A stretch of DNA of 11,000 bases, taken from assembly GCF_003491305.1 (NCBI RefSeq), contig NZ_CP022706.1, forward strand, positions 1,024,001-1,035,000. The letters are read 5' to 3'. Position 1 is the first letter of the stretch. Every line of letters starts with the position of its first letter. Origin of the DNA: Methanobacterium sp. BAmetb5. Its GTDB lineage: Archaea; Methanobacteriota; Methanobacteria; Methanobacteriales; Methanobacteriaceae. This document shows, piece after piece, positions 1 to 11,000 of this stretch. The notes beneath the pieces were generated by a model. The model ran no database searches, was not told the origin of the DNA, and saw nothing but the letters and a program-made list of their open reading frames with translations. Position numbers and translations under genes: made by a program.

Positions 1-1749
<1,749 letters not shown>

Positions 1750-1793
1750 CTGGATCCTCCCTATTTATATTATTAGCTTTCAATCTCCCCACA

Positions 1794-1868
1794 GGAATAG
1801 ATCAACCCATGGAATGGAATAGATCAAACTAAGGAATTGATCAACGTGATAGTTATGAATTGAATCAA
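1794..1868. repeat. Cluster of 12-bp direct repeats GGAATWGATCAA upstream of the holin/phosphatase gene
   Basis: Copies are GGAATAGATCAA at 1794-1805, the identical 12-mer at 1816-1827, GGAATTGATCAA at 1833-1844, and a diverged copy GAATTGAATCAA at 1857-1868. Start-to-start spacings are 22, 17 and about 24 bp. Read on the minus strand the unit is TTGATCWATTCC and the array lies 45-120 bp upstream of the ATG at 1749, the right place for a transcription-factor array. Copy 3 contains the palindrome TTGATCAA. The array also lies just after the stop codon of the metallophosphoesterase gene. Confidence 0.6.
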
Positions 1869-1877
1869 CTTCAATAT

Positions 1878-2732
<855 letters not shown>

Positions 2733-3007
2733 GTGATTATTCCTTTTACTTCCCCTATTTGCCCGGTGAAAATTTGGTATTCCATTTGAGAGTACAACTT
2801 TTTTCGATATTCCAGGGAGAGAGTGAATTTCTTTTGATATTTCCATCTTCCTTTCTTGACTCCTCAATTCTGAGTAAGCTCTTAACCAAGTTTTCTGGCT
2901 TTTCCAGCTAAAATATTTGCTAAATTTTTGAATTAAACTAGATTAACAGTTAATATTAATAATAGGATTGATACTGTAATTTACGCATTGATCTTTGGTG
3001 TGTACCG

Positions 3008-3024
3008 TATATAAAATTTCTTGA
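3008..3024 (-). promoter_or_regulatory. Archaeal TATA box with BRE-like A-rich flank, reading toward the metallophosphoesterase
   Basis: On the minus strand the sequence reads TCAAGAAA then TTTTATATA, close to the box A of methanogen promoters with a purine-rich BRE. Initiation would be expected about 25 bp downstream, near 2984. This predicts a leader of roughly 140 nt to the ATG at 2846 or 250 nt to the ATG at 2732, long for an archaeal mRNA. Confidence 0.5.
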
Positions 3025-3122
3025 AACAGTAATTTCCTGAAAAATGTAACCCCAATTGGCCACCCTATCCCCATTACCAGAAATCAAGGATGAACTTCAC
3101 CTTTAGGATGAAATTCGAAGAT

Positions 3123-3824
3123 TTACTCCTGCATCATATCTTCTATTTCATCAGCTATCTTCCAATGGCCCCCTCTCCTCTCTGCTCTCCTAATTAGTAG
3201 CACTCCTATTAGTGCCCCTACAATTCCCCCCGCAGTATCGGTGAATAAGTCATTCATGGTGTCATCCAGGGGACTTTGAGTTGGTGAACCCTGCATCTGA
3301 GTATTTCCAGTGATCTGTCCCAGTGAACCGCTGGCTAAATATTTATCGTAAGTGTATTCTCCCATTTCCAGAACACCTCCCAGTCCAATGGTTACTATGA
3401 CTATAAGGATAGCCATCTCCAGGAAGGTAGCTTTCAGTCTACCGAAATGGTACATGGTATATACCAGCATCATTCCAATGAGTGCTATGTATAAGGGGAG
3501 CATGAAGTGCATGAAATTATCATAATAAGGAAGTTTCACGTACAATCCTAAGGCATCTCCTCCCACCAATTCAAATAAAACCATGGCCAGTAGTAAAAGT
3601 TCTATTTCCACAGGCAGGGCGCGTATCCTGTTTCCTGTGAAAAGGGCCGGGGCATTGATTATGGTGAGGGCCACCAGTATCATCACTCCAAATATTCGTT
3701 CCGAACCATTCACCCCTCCGAAGATGGTGATGTAGACTCCCGCCACTAAAAGGAATATGCGCATGATCCGCAATAAATTGCGTTCTAATGGATTTGTATT
3801 AGTATCTGGATTTAAAAAGCTCAT
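3123..3824 (-). CDS. YjdF/DUF2238-like six-helix integral membrane protein
   Basis: A 233-residue membrane protein. Hydrophobic helices lie at about 20-38, 43-62, 72-92, 104-125, 133-152 and 194-212. Conserved-looking polar residues sit at the membrane edges: Asp102 and His106 in YDNFMHF, Glu153 and Glu156 in LEMGEY, and the acidic cluster LDDTMNDLFTDT (187-197) before the final GGIVGALIG helix. This pattern (D-H, then E..E, then DTM.DL..D..G) is that of the DUF2238/YjdF family, whose function is unknown. Residues 163-185, rich in Gly, Ser, Gln and Thr, look like an exposed loop. The start ATG at 3824 is preceded by AAGGGTGA a few bases upstream. The gene is divergent from the FUSC gene and lies 250 bp or more upstream of the metallophosphoesterase, so it is probably a separate unit. 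Family call moderate, membrane nature certain. Confidence 0.82.
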   Translation of the reverse strand: MSFLNPDTNTNPLERNLLRIMRIFLLVAGVYITIFGGVNGSERIFGVMILVALTIINAPALFTGNRIRALPVEIELLLLAMVLFELVGGDALGLYVKLPYYDNFMHFMLPLYIALIGMMLVYTMYHFGRLKATFLEMAILIVIVTIGLGGVLEMGEYTYDKYLASGSLGQITGNTQMQGSPTQSPLDDTMNDLFTDTAGGIVGALIGVLLIRRAERRGGHWKIADEIEDMMQE

Positions 3825-3890
3825 TCATTCACCCTTTACACTTGAATAATCCTTAACCATCGATTGCCGGACTTAACTTCCCCTGAATTC

Positions 3891-3924
3891 CAACTTATTA
3901 TTACCGTAAGGGTAACTGAAGTTG
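3891..3924. promoter_or_regulatory. Nested inverted repeat in the divergent intergenic region
   Basis: Outer arms CAACTT (3891-3896) and AAGTTG (3919-3924) enclose inner arms TTACC (3901-3905) and GGTAA (3911-3915) around GTAAG. The flanks (GAATTC on the left, GAATATT overlapping on the right) weakly extend the symmetry. It lies 67-100 bp upstream of the DUF2238-like start and 160 bp upstream of the FUSC start. It could be an operator shared by the divergent genes or a hairpin in the minus-strand leader. Confidence 0.35.
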
Positions 3925-4012
3925 AATATTCTGACAATGTTTTAATAGGTAATGGATCAAACTGCAATTTAAGATTATCTTAGATATTAGATGTTAACAA
4001 TTTAGAACCTCT

Positions 4013-4045
4013 GCTAATAATTTAGGTTACAGTAAAAATTATTGC
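4013..4045 (+). promoter_or_regulatory. AT-rich inverted repeat upstream of the FUSC gene
   Basis: AATAATTT (4016-4023) and AAATTATT (4036-4043) are exact reverse complements separated by 12 nt; outer GC dinucleotides extend the arms if one T is bulged. It sits 40-70 bp upstream of the ATG at 4086, where the TATA box or a regulator site would be expected. AT-rich composition makes chance symmetry plausible. Confidence 0.25.
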
Positions 4046-4085
4046 ATAATTATTCCAGGTAGTTTAAATATGAGAGGGTTAGTAC

Positions 4086-6068
4086 ATGGAAAAGAAGGGT
4101 TTTTTAGGAAGGTTAAAAATATTATCCAAACCCGGTGGTAGTCCCCTATGGAAACAGGCAGCCAAATCCATAGTTTTAATGGTCTTGGCCGCTTTATTAG
4201 CCCAATATTTGGGTTTTGATAAGGGAGTGAGTGCCGTCATGTTCATCACTCTGGTGGCCACTATAATCATTGACCTACCACTTCCCCTGAATAAAATCGT
4301 CCCGCTGGCTCTGGTAGGGTTTATAATGACGCTTTTGGCTTTTGTGAGTTCTTCCCTGGCCCTTTCCAGTCTTCCCATTTTTTTATTTTTTACGGTGATC
4401 TGGGCTTTTTTCAGCCTGTCCCTGTACATATTTGGGGAAACCGCAGGAACAATGGGCTTTATGATCTTCACCTGTTACTTCATCTCGGTTTTACTGGTTA
4501 ATACTACTGCTTCTCCCCTTGAATGGGGGTTATACATAATTTTAGCATACCTGGTTGCCTCCATCCTATTCATCCCCAAGCTGATTCACCGCCGGGATGA
4601 TCTTCTCCATATGGTGGCATTACCCTTTGATCCCGGAACATCCCTGGAAAAAACTCTATCTATGCGTCAAGCTTTGTCCGGTATTCTTCTTTCCCCCCGA
4701 GACTATGAGCTTTTCAGAATAGGAACATATCTTAATGGATTCCGGGGTTATGCGGAGTTAGTTTCATCCCGTTTGTCTGGAAAACTTGGTGAAATTTTCC
4801 ATATCTTCCTGGAAACTGCCAATACCAGTAGTAAGAAGGTTGCCCTCAACATCACCACCCAACAGAAGGGGATAGATTTATCCCCACTTGACCAGACAAT
4901 GGTGGAGTTACAAGAAACAGGTACCCTGGAAGAGGGGAGCAGAGATGTGGTTTTGGATGTAGCTAGAAGTATGAAGAGTCTGCTCACACGGGTCAACGAA
5001 TTGTTAGCGGAAGAAGAAACATCTTCCCCCAAAAAGTCCATAAGATCACCCCGGAGATCTCTGCAGGAAGTTTTGAAAGCCAATTTCAATCTTAACAATA
5101 TGTACATACGCCATGCTCTTCGTTTTACCCTGGCCATGACCCTGGGACTCGTGGTAGTATATTTGACCCACGAACGCAGCGCTATATGGATAACCATGGG
5201 AATTTTAATAATCATGAAACCCGATGTGACCAGTACGGTGAACAACATGATTTCCCGGGTTTCATTCAACTTTATAGCAATAATTCTGGCAATTATTTTG
5301 GGATTCATTTTTCCCCACCAGATACTGGTGTGGATAGCATTTATAATGCTCTTCTTCTTCCGGGCCTTCTATCCCAATTATATGAGTCTGTCTATAATGG
5401 CTATGACCCTTTTTGTAGTCTTGCTCTGGCCCACGGGGACTGTGTTTGGAAATGCAGTGGCCAGACTAATTGACATATCCATAGGTGCTGTTCTAGCACT
5501 GGTCTGCGCATATCTTATCTTCCCCAGTAGAATGGCCATAAACCTACCCGAGCAGATTGCCCGGACCATTCGTAGCAACCGGGAATACCTGGAAACAGTT
5601 ATCCCCAGTGAAGGGATGGTTTACCAGCATGAAAAGGCAGTTCAACTGTTCAGGAAGTACATGTTAGAGGAAAAGAACCTCGAATCAGCCATTAAAAAGG
5701 TTAATGATACTTTTAATGATGTGGAGGATGATGTTTCATTCTATAAGGATCTGGAGGCAGTTAATAAAAAATTAACCGCTGATATATCTGCTCTGGCAAC
5801 TTTAATGGAATCCAGTGAATCATTACCTGATCTGTCCACTTTTAAAGAACAGTTGCTGGATGTTCTCTCCCACATGGCCTTATCCGTGGATAAAAATGTT
5901 GTACTGCCTCCTATGAAAATCAGGACATCTTACTCTAAAGGAGAAGGGTTAACACCAGACCTGGAGATGTATCTGGATTGGATCACCAGTGATGTGGAAT
6001 TAATTCAGGAAGAAGTAGAACTGGGCCACCGCACTGGAATTTGGAAAAGGTACCGTGACTTGAGTTAA
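4086..6068 (+). CDS. FUSC-family (aromatic acid exporter/YccS-like) membrane transporter
   Basis: A 660-residue protein with two membrane blocks. Block one has about six helices (24-42, 46-64, 72-94, 96-115, 121-140, 146-163). A soluble region follows (165-335). Block two begins with IRHALRFTLAMTLG (341-354), runs through ERSAIWITMGILIIMKPD (363-380), a hallmark of the FUSC membrane domain, and ends near 479 at AYLIFPSR. The C-terminal 180 residues are soluble, helical and charged. Length and the TM-soluble-TM-soluble plan match full-length FUSC proteins such as YccS and AaeB, which are associated with efflux of aromatic acids and similar compounds; the substrate here is unknown. The start ATG is preceded by GAGAGGG about 8 nt upstream. 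The next gene on the strand begins 127 bp later, so polycistronic transcription is possible but not shown. The basic patch at 315-325 (PKKSIRSPRRS) fits a cytosolic linker. Confidence 0.9.
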   Translation: MEKKGFLGRLKILSKPGGSPLWKQAAKSIVLMVLAALLAQYLGFDKGVSAVMFITLVATIIIDLPLPLNKIVPLALVGFIMTLLAFVSSSLALSSLPIFLFFTVIWAFFSLSLYIFGETAGTMGFMIFTCYFISVLLVNTTASPLEWGLYIILAYLVASILFIPKLIHRRDDLLHMVALPFDPGTSLEKTLSMRQALSGILLSPRDYELFRIGTYLNGFRGYAELVSSRLSGKLGEIFHIFLETANTSSKKVALNITTQQKGIDLSPLDQTMVELQETGTLEEGSRDVVLDVARSMKSLLTRVNELLAEEETSSPKKSIRSPRRSLQEVLKANFNLNNMYIRHALRFTLAMTLGLVVVYLTHERSAIWITMGILIIMKPDVTSTVNNMISRVSFNFIAIILAIILGFIFPHQILVWIAFIMLFFFRAFYPNYMSLSIMAMTLFVVLLWPTGTVFGNAVARLIDISIGAVLALVCAYLIFPSRMAINLPEQIARTIRSNREYLETVIPSEGMVYQHEKAVQLFRKYMLEEKNLESAIKKVNDTFNDVEDDVSFYKDLEAVNKKLTADISALATLMESSESLPDLSTFKEQLLDVLSHMALSVDKNVVLPPMKIRTSYSKGEGLTPDLEMYLDWITSDVELIQEEVELGHRTGIWKRYRDLS

Positions 6069-6085
6069 TCTTTGAGGGGTTATAA

Positions 6086-6142
6086 ATGAGGTTGAAAGTT
6101 CACCTCACAAGGTGGACCTACTTAAACCCAACCGGACCTTAA
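6086..6142 (+). CDS. Possible 18-codon small ORF between the FUSC and channel genes
   Basis: Begins 17 nt after the FUSC stop. GAGGGG (6074-6079) is followed by a 6-nt spacer and ATG, the same SD spacing seen at the phosphatase and HdeD starts in this window. The peptide is MRLKVHLTRWTYLNPTGP, basic and without a membrane helix. A hairpin lies inside it. I do not recognise it. The sequence TTATAAAT overlapping the start is also a possible TATA element, which would be a competing explanation. Confidence 0.3.
   Translation: MRLKVHLTRWTYLNPTGP
6098..6117 (+). other. Predicted RNA hairpin, 8-bp stem with 4-nt loop
   Basis: GTTCACCT (6098-6105) pairs with AGGTGGAC (6110-6117) including one G-U pair, with loop CACA. 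It is relatively GC-rich for the surroundings and lies in the FUSC 3' trailer, inside the small ORF. There is no T-tract after it, so it is not a classical intrinsic terminator; it could protect the 3' end or act in attenuation. Confidence 0.4.
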
Positions 6143-6150
6143 CGGATCAA

Positions 6151-6158
6151 TTTATAAT
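6151..6158 (+). promoter_or_regulatory. Likely TATA box for the potassium channel gene
   Basis: TTTATAAT lies about 42 bp upstream of the ATG at 6196. Initiation about 25 bp downstream would be near 6180, giving a leader of only about 15 nt. This suits the gene, which has no clear GGAGG motif before its start and may be read from a very short leader. Confidence 0.45.
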
Positions 6159-6195
6159 CGAAAAAAATATTTGTGGGTAATTATAAGTTGAAATC

Positions 6196-7047
<852 letters not shown>

Positions 7048-7061
7048 TTCCTCGGCATTAT

Positions 7062-7113
7062 AAGAAAAATAATAGTAGGAAATATGTTTAAATATTTCCT
7101 AAACCTTTTTTTT
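7062..7113. terminator. Likely bidirectional terminator between the channel and HdeD-like gene 1
   Basis: A perfect 10-bp stem, TAGGAAATAT (7076-7085) with ATATTTCCTA (7092-7101), encloses a 6-nt loop. On the plus strand eight T residues follow at 7106-7113. On the minus strand the A-rich stretch 7062-7073 becomes a T-rich tract after the same stem. The genes on both sides converge here (stops at 7047 and 7143), so one element can serve both. Confidence 0.65.
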
Positions 7114-7142
7114 AATTCTTTTATGGCTTTAATGGTCTTTTT

Positions 7143-7622
<480 letters not shown>

Positions 7623-7642
7623 CAAAACCCTCCATCTCTTTT

Positions 7643-7664
7643 TAGTTAAATCAATGTTTAACTA
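7643..7664. promoter_or_regulatory. Perfect inverted repeat, candidate operator in the leader of HdeD-like gene 1
   Basis: TAGTTAAA (7643-7650) and TTTAACTA (7657-7664) are exact reverse complements separated by TCAATG. The right arm overlaps the palindrome AACTAGTT (7660-7667). It is 20-42 bp upstream of the ATG at 7622, at the position expected for the transcription start from the TATA-like element at 7687-7695, so a bound protein could block initiation. As RNA it could also form a hairpin just before the ribosome binding site. Confidence 0.45.
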
Positions 7665-7686
7665 GTTATAATCTATCAGCGAACGC

Positions 7687-7695
7687 ATAAATATG
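7687..7695 (-). promoter_or_regulatory. Candidate TATA box for HdeD-like gene 1
   Basis: Minus-strand ATATTTATG, within a near-palindrome CATAAATATG on the plus strand. Initiation about 25 bp downstream would be near 7665, giving a leader of about 40 nt. Assignment rests on position and AT content only. Confidence 0.3.
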
Positions 7696-7923
7696 TTACT
7701 ATTTCAAATGAACATTATTACCCCAAAAAACAGGTTTAAATCTCCTATAACTTATTTTTGGAGTTTATAAATGGATTTTATTGTGATTGTTGGAAAATAC
7801 CAATCAAGGGATTAGTTTCCAGAATCTGCACCAGATTTTTGGGATAATTCAAGGCTAGAATAAATTAACTCCATTCCACGAGCCAGTACCCTATCCCCTG
7901 CTTTGGTTATCACCTAGAAAAAG

Positions 7924-7932
7924 CTTATTAAG
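7924..7932 (+). promoter_or_regulatory. Candidate TATA box for HdeD-like gene 2
   Basis: CTTATTAAG preceded by the purine-rich AGAAAAAG, resembling BRE plus box A. Initiation near 7954 would give a leader of about 40 nt to the ATG at 7993, similar in length to that inferred for the divergent paralogue. Confidence 0.4.
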
Positions 7933-7992
7933 TAGTCACACAAGATGAAAGTGTATGGGGCTTGTAACCAACATTAGGGAGGTTTGATTGAT

Positions 7993-8511
<519 letters not shown>

Positions 8512-8541
8512 AAAAATAACAAGCCTCATCCTCTTTTATTT

Positions 8542-8572
8542 TCCATAAAGGATCTTCATTAATTTTTATGGA
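8542..8572 (+). terminator. Probable terminator hairpin after HdeD-like gene 2
   Basis: TCCATAAA (8542-8549) and TTTATGGA (8565-8572) are exact reverse complements with a 15-nt loop, 30 bp after the stop. T-rich stretches lie before, inside and after it. T-rich DNA alone may terminate in archaea, so the stem may be incidental. Confidence 0.4.
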
Positions 8573-8590
8573 TTCCCCATTATTTCGATA

Positions 8591-8626
8591 AAGAACCTTT
8601 TATTTTTTATTAAGAACTTTTTATTT
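8591..8626 (+). repeat. Two-copy T-rich direct repeat
   Basis: AAGAACCTTTTATTT (8591-8605) and AAGAACTTTTTATTT (8612-8626) differ at one position and have a period of 21 bp. They lie in the 183-bp gap before the permease gene and may act as a second, tandem T-tract terminator for the HdeD-like gene. Confidence 0.4.
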
Positions 8627-8694
8627 CCCAAAAAAAACATAAAGATTAAACCACCAATGAATATATCTGGAGAAAATAAAATTTCTGAAAAAAA

Positions 8695-10090
<1,396 letters not shown>

Positions 10091-10109
10091 ATTCATGTAC
10101 CCTGAATTG

Positions 10110-10952
<843 letters not shown>

Positions 10953-11000
10953 ATCTATCCCTTCCTAATACATGGGGTTAAACTTAGGATGATTTTTTAC

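Larger units (their letters stand above)
7623..7992. other. 370-bp divergent intergenic region between the two HdeD-like genes
   Basis: Holds the candidate operator 7643-7664, TATA-like elements for both directions, and a 14-codon ORF at 7771-7815 (GGAG at 7760-7763, 7-nt spacer) that is too short to call a gene. The stretch 7800-7910 shows no ORF with a ribosome binding site, tRNA or clear repeat to me. Confidence 0.5.

Noticed and set aside
2943..3074. Minus-strand 43-codon ORF (ATG at 3074) between the DUF2238-like and metallophosphoesterase genes
   Set aside because: No ribosome binding site, and the best TATA box of the region lies within it, so it is more likely promoter DNA.
3088..3116. 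Short direct repeat GGATGAACTTC / GGATGAAATTC, period 18, after the DUF2238-like gene
   Set aside because: Only two 11-bp copies, no symmetry and no T-tract; too little to call a functional element.
4748..5308. Minus-strand 186-codon frame inside the FUSC gene
   Set aside because: Antisense shadow; the plus-strand frame has FUSC motifs across this region and the shadow peptide resembles no family.

Overview
The window reads as chromosomal DNA of a methanogenic archaeon, most likely Methanobacterium or a close relative. This is inferred from AT-rich intergenic DNA, archaeal TATA elements (for example TTTTATATA preceded by an A-rich BRE), strong GGAGG ribosome binding sites usually 6 nt from the start, use of TTG and GTG starts, T-tract terminators, and protein families common in Methanobacteriales. 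No rRNA, tRNA, CRISPR array, insertion sequence or phage integration site is visible.

Layout: positions 1-3824 hold three minus-strand genes. They are a holin-like membrane domain fused to an alkaline-phosphatase-superfamily hydrolase (runs off the left edge), a cytosolic YkuE-like metallophosphoesterase, and a YjdF/DUF2238-like six-helix membrane protein. A divergent promoter region (3825-4085) leads to a plus-strand FUSC-family transporter and a tetrameric-type potassium channel with a C-terminal coiled coil. At 7143-8511 two paralogous HdeD/DUF308 membrane proteins are transcribed divergently from a 370-bp intergenic region. At 8695-10090 a small FtsX-type permease and its ABC ATPase overlap by 11 bp. 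At 10110-10952 a minus-strand gene encodes a membrane domain fused to a YbjQ-like domain and converges on the ATPase with a gap of only 19 bp.

Seven of the nine main proteins are integral membrane proteins, and an eighth, the ATPase, serves one of them. The segment therefore looks like a cell-envelope, transport and stress neighbourhood rather than a metabolic operon. Only the permease-ATPase pair is clearly translationally coupled; the others have their own leaders and probably their own promoters.

The most unusual observations are as follows. (1) The ABC ATPase keeps Walker A and Walker B but has lost the Q-loop Gln, the LSGGQ glycines and the H-switch His, and its permease has a greatly shortened extracytoplasmic domain. 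(2) An array of 12-bp direct repeats lies immediately upstream of the holin/phosphatase fusion gene. (3) Perfect inverted repeats lie in the leader of one HdeD gene and between divergent genes. (4) An 18-codon ORF with a good ribosome binding site and an internal hairpin lies between the FUSC and channel genes. I see no convincing complete new defence or mobile system here.
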